Assembly (NCBI GenBank): GCA_024636955.1
Contig: JAGXGB010000024.1
Span: 1 to 64,000, forward strand
DNA: 64,000 nt
Origin: Bacteroidales bacterium
GTDB taxonomy: Bacteria; Bacteroidota; Bacteroidia; Bacteroidales; Lentimicrobiaceae
Direction: 5' to 3'
The notes beneath the pieces were generated by a model, which was not told where the DNA came from, did no database searches, and saw only the letters and a list, made by a program, of their open reading frames with translations. A program made the position numbers and the translations under genes. Positions 17,343-25,488 of the stretch are shown here, piece by piece (the stretch's first letter is position 1; the number at the start of each line of letters is the position of its first letter).

Positions 17343-19610
17343 CTATTTATCAAGTGGCCTTTGTTTAGCTGCTGCCAGGAAATCTCTTTCAGTTTTCAAT
17401 AGATTTACTGAAAACAATGAAAGGTTTTTAAGTTCGGCTAATATGTTCAAGTAAAGAACACTGTTTCTAGTCCCTGTTTCGTTGTTCTTAATTCTCTTGA
17501 TTTGTTTTTTACGTGAATCATCAAGTAGCCTCATAATTGCTTGTTGGCGGCTTACTATAAGATCGAAGTCCTCAAAGCTACTTTTATGTAACATCAAAAT
17601 TATTTCTTCAATAAAAATAGTGATTTCGCCCTGAATACGGGAGATTTCTTCTATCTGGGAAGTAATAAGTGATTTATGGTTATTTTCAATATGCTCATGA
17701 CTTGGGTTGACGATATAGGAGATACAGTGGTTTATTTCACGCAGATAATCAATAGCTTGCACGTAATACTGACCTGTTTCAGCAGAATCCTCCTTTAGGT
17801 TTGAAAGAACAGTACTCATGTGTGTCTTCCATCGTTTGGTGGTATTATTAAGCTTCTGCACTGATACTTTTGCATTCTTAAGAGCCTTGCGGTCTTCATC
17901 AGCCAATCCTGCTACAGTATCATTTAGTATTGTAATTACCACTTTTAGTACTTCCTGAATATTTTTAGAGCTGCGTGAAATAATGGCAGCTGATGTAATT
18001 TCATCAGCTGGCATATCAAGGGAAAGGTCAGCTTTTTTATCGTCACTTCGGCGAAGGTGAATGGCATGTGTTCTAAATGCGAGGTATATGGTAAGACCTA
18101 ATAATACAATGATTGCAATCAAGCCGCCATAATAGATTATGATTGCAGCTGTGATGGCAAGTGTAAATGCGGCAAGTGCTGTAAAAAACCATCCGCCTAT
18201 TACTGAAAGGACTCCTGTTATGCGATATACGGCACTCTCCCGATCCCAAGCCCGATCGCTGAGTGATGTGCCCATTGCAACCATAAATGTAACGTACGTA
18301 GTTGAAAGGGGTAATTTCAAAGATGTTCCAATTGCAATAAGTACACTAGCAATTACCAGATTCACACTTCCTCTTAAAAGGTCAAAAGCCGCTCCTTGAG
18401 GCATTTCATCTCTGGTTACCTGATCTGGCTGTTCAAATCTTTTCTCAATCCAATCACTCGTTCGCGAAGGTATGAAGCTTGATATTGCCCCTGAGAACCG
18501 AAGAGCCCCCCTTACCAGGTTACGCGAAAGTATAGAAGAATTAAAACGTTCACTACCTTCTGTTTGACGACCAAGGTTAACCTCTGTTTCAATAACGCTA
18601 CGTGCTTTCTTAGAGGACCATAGAGCGAATACCATAAAAATGCCGGCTACCAACAATACCCATGTTTCTGTTACCGCATCTTCCATGAGCCCTGACATCA
18701 TAAATGTATCAGGATCAGCACCGGGTGATGCTATAAAGAGTTGAAATGCCTTTAATCCCGCCAGCGGCACACCTATGAAGTTTACCATATCATTTCCGGC
18801 AAACGCAAGTGCTAAGGCAAAAGTGCCACTAAACACTACCAGTTTAAGAACATTGAGATTGAAGAGCAGTATAAGCAATTGTAACAAAATAGTTAGTATA
18901 AGTAAACTCATAAAGAGAATACTTATAGTATGCTCATTAATGTATGCCAAAAGCTCGGGGGTTACAAACGATGCACCTTTTGCTCCCTTGATTATAATAA
19001 AGTACAATATACCGGTGATTGCAGCAGCTCCCCATATAGAAGCAAAATATTTCAGGTTATGCCTTATATTAAAAGTAAAGATGATTCTTGTAATATATTG
19101 TACTAAAGCTCCAATAGTAAATGCCATAGCAACAGAAACCAGAATACCTGTTATAATGGCAAGAGCTTTTCCTGAATTAATGTAGAGCCCTAAATCTTGC
19201 ATTGTTTGATCAGATTCGCTTATTTTGATTAAAGCGACACCAACCGAAGCTCCAAGAAGATCAAAGACAATTGATACTGTTGTAGAGGTTGGTAGGCCAA
19301 AAGTGTTAAATATATCCAGTAGAATTACATCAGCAATCATTACAGCTAAAAAGATAATCATTACATCAGAAAAACTGAACTGAGTTGGATAAAACAAGCC
19401 TTTCCTGGCAATCTCCATCAATCCGCTAGAAAATGTAGCTCCGACTATAAGTCCCACAGATGCTATTATCATAACAGTTTTAAAAGATGCTACTTTTGCA
19501 CCTATAGCTGAATTAAGAAAATTTACTGCATCGTTAGCTACTCCCACATAGAGATCACTGAAAGCAAGAATAAATAAGATGACAATGATGAATAGGTATA
19601 GATAATCCAT
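17343..19610 (-). CDS. PiT-family inorganic phosphate transporter with PhoU-like tail
   Basis: The 755-aa protein is a PHO4/PiT family phosphate symporter. The N-terminal half holds the duplicated signature motifs: GVANDAVNFLNSAIG (about 23-37) and, in the second repeat, GNDMVNFIGVPLAG (about 270) and LPLSTTYVTFMVAMGTSLSDRAW (about 427 onward, shown in part). About 12 membrane spans are predicted. Residues from about 530 to 755 form a helical cytosolic domain resembling PhoU/DUF47 phosphate regulators, much longer than the tail of standard PiT proteins. It follows the Na/Pi cotransporter gene by 11 nt, so both are probably one operon. Confidence 0.88.
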   Translation of the reverse strand: MDYLYLFIIVILFILAFSDLYVGVANDAVNFLNSAIGAKVASFKTVMIIASVGLIVGATFSSGLMEIARKGLFYPTQFSFSDVMIIFLAVMIADVILLDIFNTFGLPTSTTVSIVFDLLGASVGVALIKISESDQTMQDLGLYINSGKALAIITGILVSVAMAFTIGALVQYITRIIFTFNIRHNLKYFASIWGAAAITGILYFIIIKGAKGASFVTPELLAYINEHTISILFMSLLILTILLQLLILLFNLNVLKLVVFSGTFALALAFAGNDMVNFIGVPLAGLKAFQLFIASPGADPDTFMMSGLMEDAVTETWVLLVAGIFMVFALWSSKKARSVIETEVNLGRQTEGSERFNSSILSRNLVRGALRFSGAISSFIPSRTSDWIEKRFEQPDQVTRDEMPQGAAFDLLRGSVNLVIASVLIAIGTSLKLPLSTTYVTFMVAMGTSLSDRAWDRESAVYRITGVLSVIGGWFFTALAAFTLAITAAIIIYYGGLIAIIVLLGLTIYLAFRTHAIHLRRSDDKKADLSLDMPADEITSAAIISRSSKNIQEVLKVVITILNDTVAGLADEDRKALKNAKVSVQKLNNTTKRWKTHMSTVLSNLKEDSAETGQYYVQAIDYLREINHCISYIVNPSHEHIENNHKSLITSQIEEISRIQGEITIFIEEIILMLHKSSFEDFDLIVSRQQAIMRLLDDSRKKQIKRIKNNETGTRNSVLYLNILAELKNLSLFSVNLLKTERDFLAAAKQRPLDK

Positions 19611-19621
19611 ATTGAATTAGT

Positions 19622-21346
19622 TTAAGATTTAATGTTGGTTGCGATTGCCTGGTTAACATTGATTATATGGTCACCGATCTTTTCACATTGATTTGCGATT
19701 TCAGCAAAGAGTACTCCGTTCTGATATGTATACTCCCCATTTTCAATATTTTTCCTGTTAATGTTAATGAAGTTATCACGTGCATTGTTGATTTTCAATT
19801 CAAGTTCAGTAGCCTTTATAAGAATTCCAGGTGTGTAGTTTTTAGCCAGATTGTTATTCATGTTTAAAATAGCTTCCTGCACTAGCGTGAACATCTTGAG
19901 TATCTGCTCACGCATCTCGGGAGTTAGCCAAGCATTAGCTTCATTTTTAAGCCTTATTGTTTTTTCAAGTTGTATACATTGATCAGCTATACTTTCAATA
20001 TCATCAACAATTTTAAGCATGGAGCTTACCTTACGTGAAGCTGCTTCAGTGAGACTATTCACTGCTAGCCTAGTAAGATAATTTGAAATAACTACTTCCT
20101 TATTGTCGGCCTTATCTTCATACTTGAATATTTTCTTTTGGATTTTGAGGAACTTATCTTCCCGCTTTTCTGATAAATATTCGGGAATAAGGGAGAACAT
20201 TTCGGAAATTTGATGTCCATAGTTAACAATTTCATCCTGAACCTGAATAAGCAACATTTCAGTCATTGAAAGATATCCTGTCTCCATGTATTTAAGGCTC
20301 ATCTTTCTCGACTCGTTTTGCTTCACCGGTATGATAAATTCAAGCGCTGTTATTACTGGTTTGAAGAGGCCAAAGAAGATAAGTGCAGCTACTACATTAA
20401 ACCCTGAATGATAAACTGCTAATCCGATTGGAACTGCTGAAACAGCCATAATTGGTGATACTCCGTAAATAAAATATGTGATTTCTGCTGCTCCGGTAAC
20501 AGTATATTTGAAGAAACCAAAAAACAAAATAGCACCGACTACATTGAACAGTGAATGAGCCATTGCAAGCCTTTTAGCAGGGTTAGTTGCTTGACGTGCA
20601 ACTATATTTGCCGTCAAGGTAGTTCCAATGTTTGAGCCTATTATCATAGCGGCCGCATTTTCAAAGTTCATCCAACCATTATAGCATATCACAATGGTTA
20701 ATGCAGTAGCAGCACTGGATGATCTTATTAGCACTGTTAATACAATCCCGGTAAGTGCGTACAGCAGGTCAGTGCCAAAATTGCTGATACTAAGTGTGGA
20801 AATTGCAGCTACAAAACCTGAGCCTGTAGTGATAGTGGGAAGCGACTCCTGCAAAAAGTAGAACCCTATAAATATTAGGGCAAAGCCAACAATTAGCTCA
20901 GCTATATTGCGGTGTTTCTTATTTTTCCTGAACAAGAGCGGCAACGCAAAAGCCATTATAGGAAGTAATACTAATGACAAATTTGAATGAAATCCAAGAA
21001 GTGTGATTAACCATGCAGTAATAGTGGTGCCTAAGTTAGCCCCAATCATGATTGGCAAAGCCTGATTAAGGGTGAATATTCCGGCATTAATAAAACTTAC
21101 CAGGATAATTGTAATAGCAGTTGATGATTGTATTGTACCTGTGATAATAAAACCGGAAAGAAACCCTTTAGACTTACTATTGGCAATTGAGGAAAAAGAT
21201 CTCCTCATTGACTCACCACCAATCTTCTGAAGGGCTTCACTCATGGTTTTCATTCCAAAGAGGAATAATGCTAGTGAACCAAGAATTGATAGGACTATGA
21301 TAGTAATTTCCCAAAATCCGGCAGGATTATCCATATAGTTTTCCAT
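19622..21346 (-). CDS. Na/Pi cotransporter family protein with PhoU-like domain
   Basis: The 574-aa protein is of the NptA/YjbB type. Two inverted repeats of membrane segments carry the conserved GTIQSSTAITIILVSF and IRSSSAATALTIVI motifs (QSSTA/SSSAA) that bind Na+ and phosphate in this family. The region from about 350 to 574 is a soluble helical PhoU-like domain. Substrate is probably inorganic phosphate; some YjbB relatives export rather than import it. It is the first gene of a two-gene unit with the PiT transporter. A -7 element lies at 21360-21367. Confidence 0.9.
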   Translation of the reverse strand: MENYMDNPAGFWEITIIVLSILGSLALFLFGMKTMSEALQKIGGESMRRSFSSIANSKSKGFLSGFIITGTIQSSTAITIILVSFINAGIFTLNQALPIMIGANLGTTITAWLITLLGFHSNLSLVLLPIMAFALPLLFRKNKKHRNIAELIVGFALIFIGFYFLQESLPTITTGSGFVAAISTLSISNFGTDLLYALTGIVLTVLIRSSSAATALTIVICYNGWMNFENAAAMIIGSNIGTTLTANIVARQATNPAKRLAMAHSLFNVVGAILFFGFFKYTVTGAAEITYFIYGVSPIMAVSAVPIGLAVYHSGFNVVAALIFFGLFKPVITALEFIIPVKQNESRKMSLKYMETGYLSMTEMLLIQVQDEIVNYGHQISEMFSLIPEYLSEKREDKFLKIQKKIFKYEDKADNKEVVISNYLTRLAVNSLTEAASRKVSSMLKIVDDIESIADQCIQLEKTIRLKNEANAWLTPEMREQILKMFTLVQEAILNMNNNLAKNYTPGILIKATELELKINNARDNFININRKNIENGEYTYQNGVLFAEIANQCEKIGDHIINVNQAIATNIKS

Positions 21347-21359
21347 AAAATTAAGAGTG

Positions 21360-21367
21360 CAAAAATA
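21360..21367 (-). promoter_or_regulatory. -7 element for the phosphate transporter operon
   Basis: The minus strand reads TATTTTTG (TAnnTTTG), 13 nt upstream of the Na/Pi cotransporter ATG. The predicted leader would be only about 7 nt. Confidence 0.45.
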
Positions 21368-21620
21368 TCAATGAAATTATGAAAATGTTCGATTCAAGAT
21401 GTCAGAATCTAGTAATTAGTATTGAATTATTTCTATGTATCTGAATTGCAGGTCATAAGAGTGATTTAGGCACTAAATTGTTAACATTAAGTTAACATAC
21501 AGTATTTCACTAAGTACTGTAACAGGCTATGGCTGATTATTTGTTGTTTAACTTACGCCAAGGAATTTCACCTTGAGATAGTGGTTTTATCGAAAAAGGT
21601 GAATTTGATGGGACTGTGTT

Positions 21621-21653
21621 TTTGAAATGCGGCATAAATAAGGAGTATCTTTG
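21621..21653 (+). promoter_or_regulatory. Helicase gene promoter
   Basis: TTTG (21621-21624) and TATCTTTG (21646-21653) are separated by 21 nt, a good match to the Bacteroidota promoter. The helicase ATG follows 30 nt downstream of the -7 element. Confidence 0.6.
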
Positions 21654-21683
21654 TATCCTTACACAAGAATGTAAATTTTTATA

Positions 21684-22991
21684 ATGATTGATAGATACTT
21701 AACAAGATTAAACATAAAGGAGTTGAAGCCAATGCAGGCTGAAGCAGTCAAAATAATTAACAAAGGCAGCAATGTTTTATTGCTATCTCCAACAGGTTCA
21801 GGCAAAACCCTTGCGTTTCTGTTACCTCTGATTCAAATGATGGATGAGTCCATGTTAGGGATACAGGCTATGATAATAACTCCTTCACGTGAGTTGGCAT
21901 TACAGATTGAAAAAGTATTCAAGCAATTGCAAACAGGTTTTAAAGTGAATACCTGCTATGGAGGCCATCCTATTGCAACTGAGTTGAATAATCTAACTGT
22001 ACCACCTTCGTTACTTATTGGCACCCCAGGTAGAATTGCTGATCATATACGTCGCAATAGCTTTAAGACCCGCACCATCAGCACACTTGTACTTGATGAG
22101 TTTGATAAGTCACTTGAACTTGGATTCAAAGATGAGATGGAGTTTATAATCAACAATTCAAACTCAATTGAAACAAGGATTTTGACTTCAGCAACAAGCC
22201 TTGATGAGATACCTGATTTCGTAAACCTTAAAAACCCTATCGTAATAGATTACACCGACACCGGCATAGATAAACTAAAATTAACATTCAAGTCGGTAAG
22301 GGCTGAAGGCAGTGATAAGTTAGATTTGCTTTTTAGGTTAATATGCCAATTGGGCGATGAAGCAAGTGTTGTTTTTTGCAATCACCGCGAAGCTGTTAAC
22401 CGAATAAGTGAGCTCCTTTCTGATAGAAGTATTGCTCATGGCATATTTCATGGAGGCATGGAGCAGGAGCAAAGGGAAGTGTCGTTAATTAAATTTCGTA
22501 ATGGCACTAATCATGTGTTACTGACCACCGATCTAGCGTCGCGCGGATTAGATATTCCTGAAATAAGGAACGTTATTCATTATCAATTGCCTACTTCTCT
22601 AAATATCTGGAAACACAGAAATGGCAGAACGGCAAGGATGGATGAGCATGGTACAGCCTGGATACTATTGGCCGAAAGTGATTTTGTGCCAGAATTTATT
22701 ACCAATGCTATTAATGAAGTTGATCTTGATGTTGAATCAAATCTTCCCGAAATCACGCCATGGGAAACTATATATATAAGCGCTGGAAGGAAAGATAAGA
22801 TTAGTAAAGGTGATGTTGCAGGATTTCTCATGCAAAAAGGTTTACTCAAAAAGGAGGAATTAGGTAAAATTGAAGTGCTTGACTATGCTTCTTTTGCAGC
22901 CATTGACCGCAGCGCGCTTAATAACTTGCTCAAAAGAGTTAAGGGTGAACAGCTTAAGAAGAAGACCGTAAAAATTGAAATTGCTTATTAG
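21684..22991 (+). CDS. DEAD-box family RNA helicase with DEFD motif II
   Basis: The 435-aa protein has all superfamily-2 helicase motifs: motif I SPTGSGKT (35-42), Ia PSRELALQ, Ib GTPGR (113-117), motif II DEFD (138-141, instead of DEAD), motif III SAT, and motif VI HRNGRTAR near 312. The N-terminal Q motif is reduced. The last 70 residues form a small alpha/beta domain resembling the DbpA-type RNA-binding tail (GRKDKISKGDVAGFLMQKG), which in DbpA targets 23S rRNA. A role in ribosome assembly or RNA remodelling is likely. It is monocistronic, convergent with the KAS III-like gene. Confidence 0.9.
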   Translation: MIDRYLTRLNIKELKPMQAEAVKIINKGSNVLLLSPTGSGKTLAFLLPLIQMMDESMLGIQAMIITPSRELALQIEKVFKQLQTGFKVNTCYGGHPIATELNNLTVPPSLLIGTPGRIADHIRRNSFKTRTISTLVLDEFDKSLELGFKDEMEFIINNSNSIETRILTSATSLDEIPDFVNLKNPIVIDYTDTGIDKLKLTFKSVRAEGSDKLDLLFRLICQLGDEASVVFCNHREAVNRISELLSDRSIAHGIFHGGMEQEQREVSLIKFRNGTNHVLLTTDLASRGLDIPEIRNVIHYQLPTSLNIWKHRNGRTARMDEHGTAWILLAESDFVPEFITNAINEVDLDVESNLPEITPWETIYISAGRKDKISKGDVAGFLMQKGLLKKEELGKIEVLDYASFAAIDRSALNNLLKRVKGEQLKKKTVKIEIAY

Positions 22992-23004
22992 ATAGACTGC
23001 TTTC

Positions 23005-23024
23005 CCGGAATTCTTTTATTCCGG
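23005..23024. terminator. Short hairpin between convergent helicase and KAS III genes
   Basis: CCGGAAT (23005-23011) pairs with ATTCCGG (23018-23024) over a 6-nt loop, followed on the plus strand by CATTTTAT. It overlaps the last codons of the KAS III-like gene. It could be a weak terminator for the helicase transcript. Confidence 0.4.
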
Positions 23025-24089
23025 CATTTTATACACTAAAGCATTCACATTCATACCTGCTCCAACAGAGGCAAATACAAAGTGATCTCCATTATTTAGC
23101 AAATGATTATCTACCTGTTTATTAATTATGTGATCGTAGAGAATCGGGAGTGTTGCAACTGAATTATTACCAAGGCTTGAAATGGTCATTGGCATTGAGA
23201 ATTCAGGACGCTTTTTAATACCGTAAAGTTCATAAAGACGGTTAACAATAGCATCATCCATCTTTTCATTTGCCTGGTGAATCAGTACTCTCTCTACATG
23301 ACTGATATCAAGACCTGATTTATCAATACACGCTTTTATTGATAGAGGCACTGTTTTCAGAGCATATTCATATAATTTACGACCATTCATCTTGAGATAC
23401 AGATGGCCCTTCAATTCGTCATTATATGACTTATCCATTCTCAGGAGGAATGCTTGTTCACGAGTATCTGATCGGGTAATATGAGTTAGTATACCTACAG
23501 GTTTCTCACTTTCAACACCACTTAACACCACAGCACCGGCACCATCTGAATAAATCATACTGTCGCGATCATGAGGGTCTGATATTCTTGAAAGAGTCTC
23601 ACTGCCAATAACCAGTATATGCTTTGCATCGCCTGATTTGATGAAGTAGTCTGCTTGTATAACTCCCTGAAGCCAACCCGGACATCCGAAGGGAAGGTCA
23701 TACGCAACAGTAAAAGGGTTTTCAATGCCAAGTTTAAATTTCACTCTTGAAGCTAGCGTGGGCACTATATCAACATGTGTTCCACCGGCTTTAACATCTC
23801 CAAAGTTGTGTGCAACAATAATATAGTCAAGATCTTCCTTATTGATTCCGGCCGACTCAATTGCTTTCTCTGCTGCCAGATATGCCATATCTGACGAAAC
23901 CATGTTATCGTCAATATAGCGCCTTTCATTAATGCCGGTGATTTGCTGGAATTTATCTATTATCTCATCAATTGGACGCTCAATCTTAGCGCCCGTGGTT
24001 TCGTAAAACACATTTTTTCCAAAATCAGCATTGGTAACTGCAACTGTTGGGAGATAACTTCCTGATCCTTTTATGACTGTATATATCAT
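23016..24089 (-). CDS. 3-oxoacyl-ACP synthase III (KAS III/FabH-like)
   Basis: The 357-aa thiolase-fold enzyme has the KAS III catalytic triad: C136 (in LPFGCPGWLQG), H271 (IHQANEK) and N308 (LGNNSVATL). It is longer than canonical FabH (about 320 aa) and has a diverged N-terminus, which is common in Bacteroidota paralogues. It may start fatty-acid or secondary lipid chains from an acyl-CoA. The window does not show an acyl carrier protein or other fatty-acid gene beside it, so it is not assigned as the housekeeping fabH. It is convergent with the helicase and stands alone on the minus strand. Confidence 0.88.
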   Translation of the reverse strand: MIYTVIKGSGSYLPTVAVTNADFGKNVFYETTGAKIERPIDEIIDKFQQITGINERRYIDDNMVSSDMAYLAAEKAIESAGINKEDLDYIIVAHNFGDVKAGGTHVDIVPTLASRVKFKLGIENPFTVAYDLPFGCPGWLQGVIQADYFIKSGDAKHILVIGSETLSRISDPHDRDSMIYSDGAGAVVLSGVESEKPVGILTHITRSDTREQAFLLRMDKSYNDELKGHLYLKMNGRKLYEYALKTVPLSIKACIDKSGLDISHVERVLIHQANEKMDDAIVNRLYELYGIKKRPEFSMPMTISSLGNNSVATLPILYDHIINKQVDNHLLNNGDHFVFASVGAGMNVNALVYKMPE

Positions 24090-24190
24090 CTGGTTTGATT
24101 TTATCCTATATTATATTAACCATAGTATTGACAAACGTCAGAAACAACTATTTTAAAAAGATGTTCTAAGCGGTCGGCGAATTTAGTAAT

Positions 24191-24793
24191 TTATTTTAAG
24201 ACACTATGTGTTGATTTGTCATTATCTATTTTGCTTGCAATCTCAATAATTTCATTAAAACTATTAATTGTTGTTTCATTAGTACCATAGAAGAGGTCTT
24301 CACCGAATGCAATACATTTATGTGTTACATCATATCGAAGATAATCGCGATTAAGATCGTGAACTCCAAGTCTTATCCGGTCTAATGCATCAGCATCCTT
24401 GAGTATTGCAAGAGTATTGTATGTATTACTTTCCTTTTGTGGTTCAGCGTGTAATGAATGGCGTGTAACTATTTGACGGATAGTTGTTAAGTCGTCAGGT
24501 ATTGCTCCATACATAGTGAATAGCCCTTCATATAGAGGCAGTTTATACTTTGCTGATTCCGCACCATGAATAGTACAATAACCATCGTGAAGCCGGGCCA
24601 TATCATGTATATATGCTCCAAAAAAAGCAATTGTTGCTTCTCTGATCCTATTGGTAAGGATTCCTAACCTAAGGCAGTGTAGCATTACCCTGTATGTATG
24701 TTTAATGCCGTGAAGATAACTCTGCTGATCAAACTGCTCAGGCGAAAGGTTAAAATGATTAAAATCTATTTTATAAATGTTGTAATCAATCAT
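24191..24793 (-). CDS. HD domain phosphohydrolase family protein
   Basis: Starting at the ATG at 24793 gives 200 aa. A longer frame runs up to 24829, but its first 12 residues are a hydrophobic stretch unlike the family. The metal-binding HD signature is visible: an early His in YLHGIKHTYRV, HD in GAYIHDMARLHDG, and a later Asp in LKDADALDRIRLG. Such proteins hydrolyse nucleotides or phosphate esters; the substrate is unknown. It is the last gene of the hutI-ftcD-marC run, 53 nt after marC, so it is probably co-transcribed without an obvious functional link. Confidence 0.78.
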   Translation of the reverse strand: MIDYNIYKIDFNHFNLSPEQFDQQSYLHGIKHTYRVMLHCLRLGILTNRIREATIAFFGAYIHDMARLHDGYCTIHGAESAKYKLPLYEGLFTMYGAIPDDLTTIRQIVTRHSLHAEPQKESNTYNTLAILKDADALDRIRLGVHDLNRDYLRYDVTHKCIAFGEDLFYGTNETTINSFNEIIEIASKIDNDKSTHSVLK

Positions 24794-24846
24794 AATCAAA
24801 CACTTAAGAACAACAATCAGACCATTCAACTCAATGACACAAGCAT

Positions 24847-25488
24847 TTATACCATTCTAAGAATGTCAATAAGTATTGGCTTTAATCCTGCAAAGAAGAA
24901 TTCTACCGCGATCACCATCATGATAAGTCCCATTAGTTTCATCATTATTTTATTTCCTGTGGGGCCTATTACCTGTAGTAGTTTTCCAGAACTCAAAAGC
25001 ACTATCCAGGTAATGAAAAGAGTTAAAATAATAGTAAGAATCAAAACAAATTTTAATTCAAAACTCTGACTGTCTTCCATCAAAACTATGGAATTTGTTA
25101 TAGCACCTGGTCCTGCAATGATGGGTATGCCGAGTGGTGTAATGGAAATATCATCTACGTACTTAGTTACCATTTCATCATCCATTTTTATTTTGCTTAT
25201 GCGGGCTTGAAGCAGATCATACCCCATAATGAAGAAGATGATACCACCAACTATTCTGAAACCATGCACTGATATGCCAAAGAACTTAAAAAGTAGTTGA
25301 CCTGCGAACGCAAACAGCATCAGCGTTATAAAAGCTGTGAATACTGCCTTGAGTGCTGTACGTCGCCGTTGTTTCTCGGAGATTTCGGCAGTCATGGTCA
25401 TAAACACTGGCATTACACCCATTGGATTAATGATAGCAAAATACGATGTAAAATAGAGCAGAGCTACTGTAAACAGTTCGTAGGTCAT
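24847..25488 (-). CDS. MarC family integral membrane protein
   Basis: The 213-aa protein has about six membrane spans and the MarC signatures FAIINPMGVMPVFMTMT near the N-terminus and TPLGIPIIAGPGAI in the middle. MarC-family proteins are poorly understood; the old link to multiple antibiotic resistance was not supported. The start codon overlaps the ftcD stop by 4 nt (ATGA), which suggests translational coupling. Confidence 0.92.
   Translation of the reverse strand: MTYELFTVALLYFTSYFAIINPMGVMPVFMTMTAEISEKQRRRTALKAVFTAFITLMLFAFAGQLLFKFFGISVHGFRIVGGIIFFIMGYDLLQARISKIKMDDEMVTKYVDDISITPLGIPIIAGPGAITNSIVLMEDSQSFELKFVLILTIILTLFITWIVLLSSGKLLQVIGPTGNKIMMKLMGLIMMVIAVEFFFAGLKPILIDILRMV

Larger units (their letters stand above)
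21347..21683. other. 337-bp divergent intergenic region
   Basis: The gap separates the leftward Na/Pi cotransporter gene and the rightward helicase gene. It holds a minus-strand -7 element (21360-21367), a plus-strand promoter (21621-21653) and an imperfect inverted repeat around TCACCTT / AAGGTGA near 21568-21605. No open reading frame of note was seen. Confidence 0.6.
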
